Source: Nematopogon swammerdamellus
Taxonomy: Eukaryota > Arthropoda > Insecta > Lepidoptera > Adelidae
Direction of reading: 5' to 3'
Length of the DNA stretch: 64,000 nucleotides
NCBI GenBank assembly: GCA_946902875.1
Contig: OX336342.1
Location: 14,563,523-14,627,522 of the forward strand
Below the pieces are notes generated by a model. That model made no database searches. It worked only from the letters and a program-made list of their open reading frames with translations, and was not told the origin of the DNA. Below, in pieces: positions 10,926 to 22,159 of this stretch. The position numbers and the translations under genes were made by a program. Each line of letters starts with the position of its first letter. Within the stretch, counting starts at the first letter, position 1.

Positions 10926-11248
10926 TGGCTCTAATTAAGTGACACACGTTTAACGTTGGCACATGCTAGTAGTTTGGTTCGAATTCCTAAGAAAAAAAAA
11001 CGGTCAAGTGAGAGTCGATCTCGCGTGGAGAGGGTTCCGCGCCATTCCGTTTTCAGTGAGAACTTTTTAAGACTTAGGACTTTCGTTTAGAGTTTCGTGT
11101 AAACTATAAGAGATACCCTATATTCCCTATTTTTAGACTCAGTAGTTTCGGAGATAACGGGGGGGGGATGCTCTATTTTTGTTTATTTCTTTAATATCTT
11201 TTTAACCATGCATTTTAATGGACTCCGCCCCATTTAACAGCAGCAGCA

Positions 11249-11586
11249 ATGGGATATAGCAGGAAAGAACTGAGTAAAGAAAGCCACGAGGTAATGAAAA
11301 TAGCAAAAGAGATCTACAAAAATCAAGAGGCAGAAACGGACTCAGAGACAAGTGAATCATCGGAGGGCACCAACGAACGAGTCACAAGCAGCGAGCCGAT
11401 CAGACGATAGTGCACCAGAAAACAGAAGAAAAGAAGAGAGAAGTCAATAACGCAGCAACGCTCATCCAACAAATCCCAATATCCCGTCTTTCCACATACT
11501 CCCATATTGACTTCAGGCTGAAACATAAGCCGGTCGATTATTTCACTTTCTCACCCATCCTGGAGCGTGTCTTCCTAAAATCCTGA
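11249..11586 (+). pseudogene. Possible frameshifted coding remnant, unrecognised
   Basis: From an ATG at 11249, 53 codons run to a TAG at 11408. A second frame then stays open from about 11413 to a TGA at 11584-11586. Both have protein-like composition: the first is acidic, Ser/Glu-rich and hydrophilic, and the second contains PISRLSTYSHIDFRLKHKPV. This suggests one decayed coding region broken by an indel near 11405. I do not recognise it. A retroelement open reading frame is the most likely source. Confidence 0.22.
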
Positions 11587-12149
11587 AAAATAAACACACC
11601 TCCTGGTGTCTTTCAAGTTCAAGTTCAATTACGCTATACGTCCGTGATTGGGTCGTAAAACTCTCTATATGTACGAAATTTAAACTTTTTGGTCTAGCTA
11701 GTAGATCCGGAGAAAATAATCTGTGACAGACGGACAGACAGACAGTCACAAGAGTGATTCTATAAGGTTCAGTTTTTTTACTTTTTTGAGGTGCGGAACT
11801 TAGCAGTTCTGTGCGGAACCCTAAGAAGTCACTTTCTACTTCTATTGTATCTAAGTATTGGGAAGATGGATGGAAAACCTTAAGTATATTAGGTCCCTGT
11901 GACTTTTAATTTATTTCATTTGGCAAAAAATTCAAAAATCTGAAATAAAAATAGTAGAATATTATGTTAAAGTTCATATTGAAAATTTACACCAGAACAG
12001 TTGCGGCTATCATTCCTGCGTTTTAATAAATAATACTGAAATAGATATCGGTTTTTGCTACCTAAATGTATTTTCTTCTATAAAAATTTGCTGTTCAAAC
12101 TATAAATTGCAAAAAAAAAAACAGTGATTACAATCACCAAAACGGGCGA

Positions 12150-12657
12150 TATATATACTTATTGGCGTCCTTGTACTCTATCCAGCGCCCCGCTATCCGT
12201 CTAATTGGTGATCCGAAGCTCACGGAGGGGCTTGAATCATTGGGCCACAGGCGAACAATCGGTTCTCTTAGTCTGTTCTATTGGTACTACCATGGACGTT
12301 GCTCTGATGAATTGGCTTCCCTCATCCCTCCAGCCCCCATCCGTCTCCGCCACACCCGCCGGACTCGCTCGGAACATCCATATGTTGTTGACACCCAACT
12401 ACTAAGAACACAATGTTTTTCGAAATCGTTCCTGTGTCGAACGGCGAAAATATGGAACGTTCTTCCGGTGAGTGTTCCCCACCACTTATAACCTGGGGCG
12501 TGTCAATAAATTAGACGACAACCTTTTTGTCCGCCTCATAGCCGGCATGGCGCCTCTCTGAGCGTGGTTTCGCGAGGAATGGTGTTATTGGCTGTGTCTG
12601 ATCTTCCGTTGAAGTATTGGGCACAGACACACGCGTCGGCTGTCTATAAAAAAAAAA
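12150..12657 (+). pseudogene. 5'-truncated non-LTR retrotransposon, 3' end with poly(A)
   Basis: The frame carries SIQRPAIRLIGDP, then YYHGRCSDELASLIPP and SKSFLCRTAKIWNVLP before a stop at 12489. This is the order seen at the C-terminus of many lepidopteran LINE reverse-transcriptase proteins (QRRAxRLIGDP ... YHGRCSEEL ... FLCRTAxLWN-LP). About 165 bp of 3' UTR and an A-rich tail at about 12646-12657 follow. The reverse transcriptase core is missing, consistent with the usual 5' truncation during target-primed reverse transcription. Confidence 0.75.
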
Positions 12658-13137
12658 TCGATTCGGCAGTTTCGCCTCATAACTAGTTATATAAGTCGAA
12701 CCGGAGCTATTATATTATTAATATTAATAATTTAGCCTCTATTATTTGCCTTGACATTGACCGGAGCTATAACACAGTTACGAGATACTATGTATAACGG
12801 TGGCGACGAACTCACAATATCTCTTCCTCATCACATGCAGTAGACTCGTGCGCAGGCGCCACGCGCCACCACCACCACCACCGCGTGCTTGGTTGGGCAT
12901 TAATGCCATTTCGTTTATAAAAGCTAACTTTTTTGATTGCCTATCTATTTGTAATAAAAACATATGTAATACATAAATATATTATGAATATTATTTGTAT
13001 ATAGGTATTCATAAAACGTCAAATTAAATTTAAAGACTCCAGATTGTCCAACTACACTACATTTTCCTAAACAATTTTCAGCATATCCCCTTGGACGCCT
13101 AGGTACATACACAACCTAAGTCGATTTTAGACTTAGG

Positions 13138-13350
13138 TTGGGTAAGCCCATCGTTTTCGAGCGGCACGATTCTCTAAATCGTTCTTGTGTCGCACTGCAA
13201 AGGTGTGGAATGGGCTTCTGGGGAATATCTTTCCCTACTGCTACAATCCACAGATCTTCAAATCGCGGATTAATATCCTTTCCCCAGCGACTTCAGTCCG
13301 CCTTCAAACCGGACTGGCACCTCCTCGGGGGTGAAATTGACTGCGCGTGA
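13138..13350 (+). pseudogene. LINE C-terminal remnant, frameshifted
   Basis: GATTCTCTAAATCGTTCTTG followed by TCGCACTGCAAAGGTGTGGA encodes, across frame changes, the same FLCRTAKVWNGL block seen at 12420 and 27040. It continues into the phrase FPTATIHRSSNRGLISFPQR. No intact frame remains. Confidence 0.55.
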
Positions 13351-13419
13351 GGCTGGTGCAATGAAAAACATTTAAAATAAAATTATTTCTTAACGCGTAG
13401 TTTACTAGTATATTATTTA

Positions 13420-13450
13420 CCAGCTGTGCCAGCGGCTCCGCTGGCGGTAA
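13420..13450 (-). repeat. Hairpin followed by CTGG and T, possible Helitron 3' terminus
   Basis: On the minus strand the perfect hairpin GCCAGCGGAGCCGCTGGC is followed by ACAGCTGG and then T. CTRR plus host T after a hairpin is the Helitron 3' rule, and CTGG fits it. The remainder of the element was not delimited. Confidence 0.35.
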
Positions 13451-13682
13451 AGTCGGTGAAAACTATATGTAAATCGGTTGAGTAGTTTCGAGTTAATCAC
13501 GCGTAAGTTAACCGAATTGGTAGATTTTTCAAATGCGTTTACTTTCGAAGTTACTGCTCAGCTCATATGATTAATGGGGTGATGTTATATGGCCTATAAC
13601 CTGGCGGAGATATGTCGCATTACATAAGAAAAAACCGTAAGCAAATAGGTTGAGCCGTTCTTGAATGTATTCTATTACTCAT

Positions 13683-13830
13683 TCTTCATCCATGTCAGCC
13701 ATGTCAGTGCTCGAGTCGGCTACATTGTACATGTACGGTAAGGGGAGGGACCTACAGTTTCAAGTGGAATCTGAACTTCGGCCAACTTCAACGGTCGGAC
13801 GCCCCCACCCGTCCAAAGTCTGACCGCACC
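13683..13830 (-). repeat. Degraded piece of the 5S/tRNA-like SINE
   Basis: The phrases CATGTCAGTGCT, GGCTACATTGTAC and ACTTCGGCCAACTTCAACGG match parts of the SINE at 6329-6716 in the same orientation, with internal deletions. Confidence 0.5.
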
Positions 13831-14019
13831 CTCGTAAAATTATAATTACATGAGAGCAAAGCAGCGCGGTGACGGGACCCTCGGCACGTGAACACGGTTC
13901 ACTTGACTGGTTTTATTTTTGTTCTATCGCAAAAACGTTACATACAAGCAGCAAACGTGGTGTGATTATAATGCAAACTCTAAAGAATAGTGCAACAAAA
14001 TAATCAAAACTTGTCCGCT

Positions 14020-15490
14020 TATGCGGTTGTACGGAACGCTCGGTGCGCGAGTCCGAATCTCACTTGGCCGGTTTATTTTTAGGGTTCCGTACCTCAAAGG
14101 AGAAAAGAACGGAAGCCAGGATCACTTTGTTGTCCGTCTGTCTGGCTGGCTGGCTGTCTGTCTGTCAAGACCTTTTTTCTCAGGAACGGGTAGAGGTATG
14201 GTCTACGTTTCCTCGAAGGTGTAAAAAATTTTAGCTTCTAAGTCAACGCAATCACTAGATACGGCCATTTAAGTCACATATTTTGCTACTGGAAAATCAA
14301 ATCAAAACCTATAGCGTACTTCCCGTTAACCTAGAATCTTGAAATTTGGTAAGAAGCAAGGTCTCACAGCACAAATAAAGGAAAAAAATCCGAAAATTGT
14401 AAGTTTATAGTTAGGTGACATTAAATTTTTTTTTTGATTGTTTTGTATGTCAAGGACCCTTTTTCTCAGGAACGAATGAAAATAACAAATTGAAATTAAT
14501 ATAAAATACTAAGATATACGATCACTTTAAGGTGTAGAATATGAAAGCTTCTAAATCAACGCAATCTAAAAGATACGGCCATCTATGTCAGATTTCATAC
14601 TCACAAACTCACTCAAATCAAATCAAAACCTATAGGGTATTTCCCGTCAACATAGAATCATAAAAATCGGTAAGAAGCAAGGTCTTACAGCACAAGTAAA
14701 GGAAAAAATCCGAAAGTTGTGAACTTGTAGTTATATGACATTAAAAAAAATATTGGTTTTTTATGTCAAGGACCCTTTTTCTCAGGAACGGATCAAGATA
14801 ACAAATTGAAATTAATGTGAAATACTAAGATCTATGATCCCTTTAAGGTGTAAAAAATTCAAGCTTCTAAATCAACGCAATCAAAAGATACGGCCATCTA
14901 TGTCAGATTCCATACTAGCAAACTCACTCAAATCAAATCAAAACCTATAGGGTGTTTCCCGTCAACCTAGAATCATAAAATTTGGTAAAAAGCAAGGTCC
15001 CATAGCACAAGTAAAGGAAACAATTCTAAAATTTGTAAACTTATAGTTATATGATATTAAAAAAAAATTGCTCGTTTTGTGTGTCAAGACCCTTTTTCTC
15101 AGTAACGCGTCAAGATATCAAATTGAAATTAATATGAAATACTAACGTCTGCGGTCCCTTCGAGTTATAGAAAATGAAAGCTTCTAAATAACATAATCAA
15201 AAGATACGGCTATTTATGTCAAATTTTAATACTTGCAAACTCACTCAAATGAAATCAAAACCTATAAGGTACGTACTGTGAATATTATGTCATTATGTCA
15301 GATAAGAAATATATTTTTGTATATTTCAACTACACGAATGCCTCACAGTCAAATCATTGCTGTAGTGTTTATTTAGGCGGTTCGTGATTTTCCAAAACAA
15401 TTGTTTTTATACATACATAATACAAATATATTGAGTGATGATACGGAACCCTCGGTGCGCGAGTCCACCTCGCACTTGGCGACTTTTTTT
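14020..15490 (+). repeat. Repeat element with four tandem units of about 316 bp
   Basis: The phrase TCAAGACCCTTTTTCTCAG (or a close variant) starts at 14165, 14450, 14766 and 15084, giving spacings of 285, 316 and 318 bp. Units share AAGCTTCTAAATCAACGCAA, AGATACGGCCATCTATGTCA and AAACCTATAGGGTATTTCCC. The array is bracketed by GGAACGCTCGGTGCGCGAGT (about 14035) and GGAACCCTCGGTGCGCGAGT (about 15444), so the terminal motif itself is directly repeated. It is non-coding, and I cannot name its class. Confidence 0.8.
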
Positions 15491-15830
15491 TAATCTTGGT
15501 GATATTTAAATTCATAAGTACCCGTTTGTACAGAATTATTTATTTTGCGGTAACTTCGTGGAAACCAGAAGAAGCCAATAAAACGGCGATGCAAATTGAT
15601 AAAGAGTAGGAAGTGCCTGCAAAATGTTCATTGTGTTTTGTGGCAAAATATCAACAATGAGCAATATTTTTATGGCAACTCATTATAGCAGGTGAATCGC
15701 TCGCATCGTGACGGATTGCAGCGCCAGATCTTACCATAAGATCTGCTATTGTTATGTCTACCTCTGTATTGAGATTCACATTATTCGACATTGTTAAATT
15801 TGTCAATTTACAAAATTATTAATAAAAGAG

Positions 15831-15870
15831 CCGCCAAGTGCGAGTTGAACTCGCGCACCGAGGGTTCAGT
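15831..15870 (-). repeat. Solo terminal motif of the same repeat family
   Basis: CCGCCAAGTGCGAGTTGAAC and CTCGCGCACCGAGGGTTC contain the 7-bp-arm hairpin GCGAGTT-G-AACTCGC. Similar motifs stand at 10990-11040 and 40919-40955 (minus), and at 14035 and 15444 (plus). Confidence 0.6.
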
Positions 15871-16090
15871 TCCATTTTTTTATTTTTTTATTTTTCGAAT
15901 TTGGAAAAATCAACAGGAATTTATATCTAAAATAACAAGGTAATACAAAATTAAATTGAGTATGTAAAGACCCAGCAACGTTTTTCACATATGACGTAAG
16001 TAAGAATACAGCGTGAGACATGAACACGAAACAAATAATCAAACAGAAACCTACAAATAACACAAAGACAAACATACGGAAAGAAATAAA

Positions 16091-16091
16091 G

Positions 16092-16128
<37 letters not shown>
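16091..16128. repeat. (GA)n microsatellite
   Basis: An almost uninterrupted run of GA dinucleotides. Confidence 0.95.
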
Positions 16129-16131
<3 letters not shown>

Positions 16132-16504
16132 GCTGAAAGAGACATACAGTACACTGCATTGTGAAACTACTTTCGGTTTACTTACCTAATGTAAACATGA
16201 AAAAAGTATAATATATTTGAAACAATCACACAATATATTTGTATTATAGGGTTATAAAATCAATGGTATTATGTATGTACAAAAATAATTGTGTTTTAGA
16301 AAATCACCAAACGCCCAAATAAAGACTACAGCAATGGTTTGATTGTCAGACATTCTTGAATTTACAATTTTCGGATTTTTCCTATACTTTTGCCCATGAA
16401 AATAAACAAGTTTGGTAGCTGGCAAGCGGTGTGGTATTTTACGAGTTCACCAGAAATCGTGTACAACGCAGTACAGACAAATTGTAATGAATACATAATA
16501 TACG

Positions 16505-16960
16505 TGTACAGTAATGCATGCATAATATCATCATCATCATCATCATCAGCCTGTATCGGTCCACTGCTGGACATAGGCCTCTCCCAAAGCACGCCACCAC
16601 ACGCGGTCTTCCGCTCTTCTCGTCCATCCACTCCCGGCTACCTTTTTTAGGTCATCTGTCCACCTAGCCGGGGGGGCGTCCCACGCTACGTTTGCTTGTA
16701 CGTGGCCTCCATTCGAGCACCCGTCTACCCCATCGGTTGTCGGGTCTACGACAGATGTGTCCAGCCCACTGCCACTTCATCTTGCTTATTTTCTTAGCAA
16801 TGTCGACTACCTTAGTTCTTCGACGTATCACGTCGTTACGGATTTTATCGGTCAAAGAAATGCCGAGCATTGCTCTTTCCATAGCTCGCTGAGCGACTTT
16901 AAATTTGTCAGGGTCCACATTTCCGCTCCGCAGTCATTACTGGCAGAACGCACTGATTGA
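16505..16960 (-). pseudogene. RTE-like LINE C-terminus with (GAT)n tail
   Basis: On the minus strand the translation reads KFKVAQRAMERAMLGISLTD, then KWQWAGHICRRPDNRWGRRV, EWRPRTSKRSVGRPP and, after a one-base shift in a C-run, TDDLKKVAGSGW and AYVQQWTDTG before a stop at 16546-16548. This is the signature C-terminus of an endonuclease-reverse transcriptase LINE abundant in Lepidoptera. The stop is followed at once by (TGA)n, the microsatellite tail typical of such 3' ends. Everything upstream of the C-terminus is missing. Confidence 0.8.
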
Positions 16961-17198
16961 AAACCTTCGTCTTCAATACTCCCTATCAACACTGACCATT
17001 TCTGTGTTACATACATACATTCGTTGATAACCTGTCAGTTTGTTTATGTACGAGCACATTGTAAGTATAAGGTTGTAAATGCAGTGACACATTGCAATGC
17101 GACTTATTATGCGAGTACTTTCATACAGTAAAATAAGCGAAGTTACACACAAGTTTTATCCAAACCTTTGTTTGGCAAAAGTACACTTTTATTACAAA

Positions 17199-17815
17199 CT
17201 AGCTTTTGCCCGCGGCTTCGCTCGCGTGAATTTCGTATTTAAAAATAAGAAAGTAAGTAATCCCGCTACTGTACCTTATTTCGGCGCGCGGAACAATTCG
17301 GTTTGTATGAGAACCACATTTTAGCGTAACCGGAACGGAATTTTATTTAGCCTATCCTGTGTCCCGTATAATCAAATGTGCTTGTACTAAGAATCATCGA
17401 ATTCGGATGATTGGTTTAAGAGTTATGGAGGAACATACATACATACATACATACATACATTCATATATACATACATACATACATACATACATACATACAT
17501 ACATACATACATACATACATACATACATACATACATACATACATACATACATACATACATACATACATACATACATACATACATACATACATACATACAT
17601 ACATACATACATACATACATACATACATACAATACATACATACATACATACATACAATACATACATACATACAATACATACATACATACATACATACAGA
17701 AAAGATTTCTAAATATCGTCAATTTAGCTTTAGTATCATCATAGAGTCCACAGAACCAGTATCTCATAAAACAAAGTATACTCCATGACCATCCCTTACA
17801 GATTTATTATTGGTA
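17199..17815 (-). mobile_element. Non-autonomous Helitron (family 1) with an expanded ATAC microsatellite
   Basis: Its 3' terminus on the minus strand is GCGAGCGAAGCCGCGG, GCAAAAG, CTAG, then host T (complement of A17198). Its 5' side ends in CCAATAATAAATCTGTAAGG. The same element without expansion stands at about 35350-35742 on the plus strand, so both ends can be delimited by comparison. Partial relatives lie at 21232-21525 and 22286-22631. The element ends exactly where Helitron B1 begins (CTAG at 17816). Confidence 0.75.
17431..17699. repeat. (ATAC)n microsatellite, about 270 bp
   Basis: A near-perfect tetranucleotide run with a TTCATAT interruption near 17460 and three single-base slips near 17630-17675. 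The related element at 35480-35505 has only a few units, so this copy has expanded. It creates spurious long open frames on both strands. Confidence 0.97.
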
Positions 17816-19226
17816 CTAGCTTTTGCCCGCGGCTTCGCTCGCGTGAAATTCGTATTTCAAAGGAAGAACTAAGGGCGAGCTGGATTCAGGTACTTAAACG
17901 ATAAACCGTCTCGAAGAAAGTGAGTAACTTTTTGAGGCCGAAGGCGGAATTGCGTTCAGGAAGACGATAAACCTTCTCGAAGACAGTAAGTAACTATGGG
18001 CGAGGCCGAAGGCCGAGGTGCGTTCAGGATGAGGGTAACCTTTTCGAAGAAAGTAAGTAACAGAGGGCGAGGCCGAAGGCCGAGCTGCGTTCAGGAAAAC
18101 GATAAACCTTCTCGAAGACAGTAAGTAACTATGGGCGAGGCCGAAGGCCGAGTTGCGTTCAGGATGAAGGTAACCTTTTCGAAGAAAGTAAGTAACAGAG
18201 GGCGAGGCCGAAGGCCGAGCTGCGTTCAGGAAAACGATCAACCTTCTCGAAGACAGTAAGTAACTATGGGCGAGGCCGAAGGCCGAGCTGCGTTCAGGAA
18301 GAGGATAACCTTGTCAAAGAAAGTAAGTAACAGAGGGCGAGGCCGAAGGCCGAGCTGCGTTCAGGAATACCATAAAACTTCTCGAAGAAAGTATGTAACA
18401 AAGGGCGAGGCCGAAGGCCGAGCTGCGTTTAGGAAGAAGATAAACCTTCTAGAAGACAGTAAGTAACTATGGGCGAGGCCGAAGGCCGAGCTGCGTTCAG
18501 GAAGAGGATAACCTTTCCGAAAAAAGTAACAGAGGGCGAGGCCGAAGGCCGAGCTTCGTTCAGGAAGACCATAAACCTTCTCGGAGAAAGTAAGATACAG
18601 AGCGCGAGGCCGAAGGCCGAGCTGCGTTTAGGAAGACGATAAACCTTTTCGAAGACAGTAAGTAACTATGGGCGAGGCCGAAGGCGGAGCTGCGTTCAGG
18701 AAGAGGATAAACCATCTTTAAGAAAGCAAGTAACAAAGGGCGAGGCCGAAGGCCGAGCTTCGTTCAGAAAGAGGATAACCTTTTCGAAGAATGTAAGTAA
18801 CAGTGAGCGAGTCCGAAGGCCGAGCTGCGTTCAGGAAGACCATAAATCTTCTTGAAGAAAGTAACTTCTTTGTTACTTACTTTCTTCGAAAATGTTTATC
18901 TTCTTCCTGAACACATCTCGGCCTTCGGTCTCGCCCATAGTTACTTACTGTCTTCGAGAAGGTTTATCCTCTTCCTGAACGCAGCTCGGCCTTCGGCCTC
19001 GCCCTTTGTTACTTGGTTTCTTCGAGAAGGTTTAGGATCTTCCTGAACGCAGCTCGGCCTTCGGCCTCGCCTTTTGTTACTTACTTTCTTCGAGAAGGTT
19101 TATAGTCTTCCCGAACGCAGCTCGGCCTTCGGCCTCGCCATTAGTTACTTACTTTCTTTGAGTACGTTTATCGTCTTCCTGAACGCGACTCATTCACAAA
19201 CTTTCGCGTTTATAATATTAGTAGGA
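17816..19226 (-). mobile_element. Helitron-like element B1 made mostly of 66-bp units
   Basis: Minus-strand 5' end TCCTACTAATATTATAAA (preceded by A, complement of T19227) and 3' end GCGAGCGAAGCCGCGGGC, AAAAG, CTAG (17816-17819), then T. The interior is about 15 units of the 66-bp repeat in one orientation (17870-18850) and four to five in the other (18875-19180). The two arrays meet at about 18865 as a direct palindromic junction without the retroelement core of elements A and C. There are no coding genes. Confidence 0.75.
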
Positions 19227-19277
19227 TGTATTTTGGGTAGGTTCGGAGTGAGGCCTGATTTTAGAAATTATTCCCAA

Positions 19278-20158
19278 CTAGCTATTGCCCGCGGCTTCGC
19301 TCGCGTGAAATTCGTATTTCAAAGAAAGCAAGTAACTAAGGCCGATCTGCGTTAAGTAAAGTAAACGATAAACCTTCTCAACTAAAGTAAGTAACTAACG
19401 GCGAGGCTTCAGGCTGAGCTGCATTCTGGAAGACAATAAACCTTCTCGCAGAAAGTAAGTAACTAAGGGCGAGGCCGAAGGCCGAGCTACGTTCAGGAAG
19501 ACGATAAACCCACTCAGAGAAAGTAAGTAATTGAGGGCGAGGCCGAAGGCCGAGCTGCGTACAGCAAGACTATAAACCTTCTTGAAGAAAGTAATCACTG
19601 AGGGCGAGGCCGAAGGCCGAGCTGCTTTCAGGAAGACGAACGCTCGCTTCCTGAACGCAGCTCGGCCTTCGGCCTCGCCCTCTGTTACTTACTTCTTCGA
19701 AAAGGTTATCGTCTTCCTGAACGCAGCTCGGCCTTCGGCCTCGCCCTCAGTGACTTAAGTTCTTCAAGAAGGTTTATAGTCTTGCTGTACGAAGCTCGGC
19801 CTTCGGCCTCGCCCTCAATTACTTACTTTCTTTGAGTAGGTTTATCGTCTTCCTGAACGCAGCTCGGCCTTCGGCCTCGCCCTCAATTACTTAATTTCCT
19901 CGAGAAGGTTGAAGGTCTTCCTGAACGCAGCTCGGCCTTCGGCCTCGCCCTTTGTTGCTTATTTTCTTCGAAAAGGGTTAACCTCTTCCTGAACGCAGCT
20001 CAGCCTTCGGCCTCGCCTTTAGTATGTTACTTACTTTCTTTGAGAATGTTTATTGTTTTTATTTGAATCCAGTTCGCCCTCCGGTCCCGGCCTAAGTTAC
20101 TTAGTTTCTTCTTTTAAAATACAAATTTCACGCGAGCGAATCCGCGGGAAAAAGCTAT
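19278..20158. mobile_element. Helitron-like element B2 with 3'-type termini at both ends
   Basis: The left end is CTAG (19278-19281) plus the GCCCGCGGCTTCGCTCGCG hairpin. The right end is the same sequence inverted (ACGCGAGCGAATCCGCGGG, AAAAAG, CTAT). Between them are about five plus-oriented and seven minus-oriented 66-bp units meeting near 19640. The whole element is therefore an imperfect palindrome of about 880 bp. Confidence 0.65.
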
Positions 20159-20219
20159 CGATATTAAAATAAGAAAATTCAATTAAAATAAATCAAATAC
20201 TTTAGATACCTACCTAACT

Positions 20220-20416
20220 AAGTGTAATACTCCACATATTAGCATAACCGGAACTGAATTTTATTTAGCCTATCCTGTGTCTCGTATAGCTAAATGTGCG
20301 TGTAGTAATTTTAATCGAATTTAGATGATCGGCTTACATTTTATGGAGAAAATTCATACAAACATATTCGCCTCGCCCCGCTGCCCCCCGCTGAGAGAAG
20401 CGCAGCGCTTCTCTCA
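20220..20416 (+). repeat. Fragment of Helitron family 1 and a 12-bp hairpin
   Basis: Bases 20230-20350 match family 1 (CATAACCGGAACTGAATTTT, TAGCCTATCCTGTGTCTCGT). At 20392-20416 TGAGAGAAGCGC and GCGCTTCTCTCA form a perfect hairpin with a one-base loop. Confidence 0.6.
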
Positions 20417-20609
20417 AGACATTCCCATCGTTGTAACTTTTAAACTATTTGTCCAAATTACTTAGTGTAACAGCCAAAGTTTATCTACTTTAAATACCAG
20501 AGGCGATAAAAGTATGCATTTTGATAAGAATTAATTCAAAACTATAAAATGTGCATTGTAAATACAGTATCCAATTTAAATGAAAGCACTAAATGAAAGG
20601 TCGCTCGAA

Positions 20610-20785
20610 ACGGCTATGTAAATAGTTTGTGTTTTCCGTCCAGTTCAGTGTAGCCGGCACGACCGAAGGGAATCACTGACATGGCACCAAGCTCATCCGG
20701 TGTTATGGGTTGACATCACGGATGTTGTAGGTGATGAAGCCAACCGTGTCAGCATCAATAAAAAAAAAAAAAAAAAAAAAAATTT
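20610..20785 (+). repeat. 5'-truncated SINE copy with poly(A)
   Basis: It matches the 3' half of the SINE at 6329-6716 (TATGTAAATAGTTTGTGTTT, GTGTAGCCGGCACGACC, GGTGTTATGGGTTGACATCA) and ends in an A-run at about 20760-20782. Confidence 0.75.
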
Positions 20786-21104
20786 TTTTGGTTCACTATT
20801 TTGGCTATAGTGGCTTCCACATAAAAGGTAGATATATGCTCTCGCGGACTTTTTTTTAGAACTATTTTAGAGAAACAACCTCACCATACGCTATCTTCGT
20901 GTAACTCTAACGGTTTATTCAGCGCACGCCGAGATAGATCTCAAGAAGGCAGGATTTTTTCCGACTTGACATTTATCGATATTTGGGCAAATTTACACAA
21001 TGTCTATAAATTATAGCCTTTTTGATGTATAAGCTATAGTACTGTAAAGGCTCATCAAAATCTGTTCAGTAGTTTTTGCGTGAAAGAGGAATATAGTGCG
21101 GCTG

Positions 21105-21525
21105 CTCGGTTCGCTGTTGAGTTTATAGGCCGCGCCTCCCCCGCGCCGCCCCCTCCGCACCGCCGCCCCGCCGCCAACTGCCGCTCGCTCGGTAAATACC
21201 TATGTATAGTACTAAGGCGCGCGGATTGAACATATCGGTTTGTATGGGAGCCACATCTTAGCGTAGCCGGAAGTGAATTTTAGTTAGCCTATCCTGTGTC
21301 CCGTATAGTAAAATGGTCTTGTACTAAGTTTCATCAAATTTGGATGATGGCTTTAAGAGTTATGGAGGAACATACATACATACATACATACATACAGAAA
21401 AGATTTCTAAAAATCGTCAATTTAGCTTTAGTATCATACATAGAGGCTACAAACTCAATATTTCCTAAAACAAAGTAACTTACTCCATGACCACCCCTTA
21501 CAGATTTATTATTAGTATTGATTAT
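21105..21525 (+). repeat. Helitron family 1 relative with an attached GC-rich segment
   Basis: A C/G-rich run at 21133-21190 precedes TCGGTTTGTATGGGAGCCAC and the rest of the family 1 body, with a short ATAC tract at 21370-21396. The end CCCCTTACAGATTTATTATT matches other family 1 copies. The CTAG terminus is missing. Confidence 0.6.
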
Positions 21526-21792
21526 CGGATGCATGCAAGTAAATCCGAAAGCAACAGCTAACAATATATAAATTTTTGAAATGTGTTAATTAAGCCCTTT
21601 CATTTGATCCCAAAGACGACATCATTAAAAAAAAATTTTTTAGGTCATGACTTTATGTCCTTTAGAGGGCGCCATATACAATTTTAAGGGACGTCACATA
21701 GCCTCTATCCAGCGTCAAGACGCATCCAACGATACCTCATTTGTCAAATTATGATAAGTAGTTTCGAAGTTATGTATAAGGGAACAGATGAA

Positions 21793-21893
21793 CATACATA
21801 CATACATGCATACATACATACATACATACATACATACATACATACATACATACATACATACATACATACATACATACATACATACATACATAC
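21793..21893. repeat. (ATAC)n microsatellite
   Basis: About 25 tetranucleotide units in a different flanking context (GGAACAGATGAACATACATA). Confidence 0.95.
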
Positions 21894-22159
21894 CGGTCAA
21901 ACACATAACTCTCATTTTCGCTTCGCCGTAGTCGGGTAAAAATAAGAATCTTTTCGCTAATAGTGCGCGCATACTACACTACGTACAATATAATAAACAT
22001 ACGATCAAATAACTTAAATCAAATAGGAACTCCAGTTAAGTAAATATCCGCTAGCATCGACTTGCAACAACACATTTACCTAAAATTTGTTTGGTTTGCA
22101 CCTAAAATTAATCACATAGATACCTAATGAAGTAAACCTCTGGCTCGAGACAATGCATA

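Noticed and set aside
17359..17767. Long open frames of Tyr-Ile-His-Thr and Met-Tyr-Val-Cys repeats on both strands
   Set aside because: They are translations of the (ATAC)n microsatellite. The same applies to 21334-21564 and 21715-21972.
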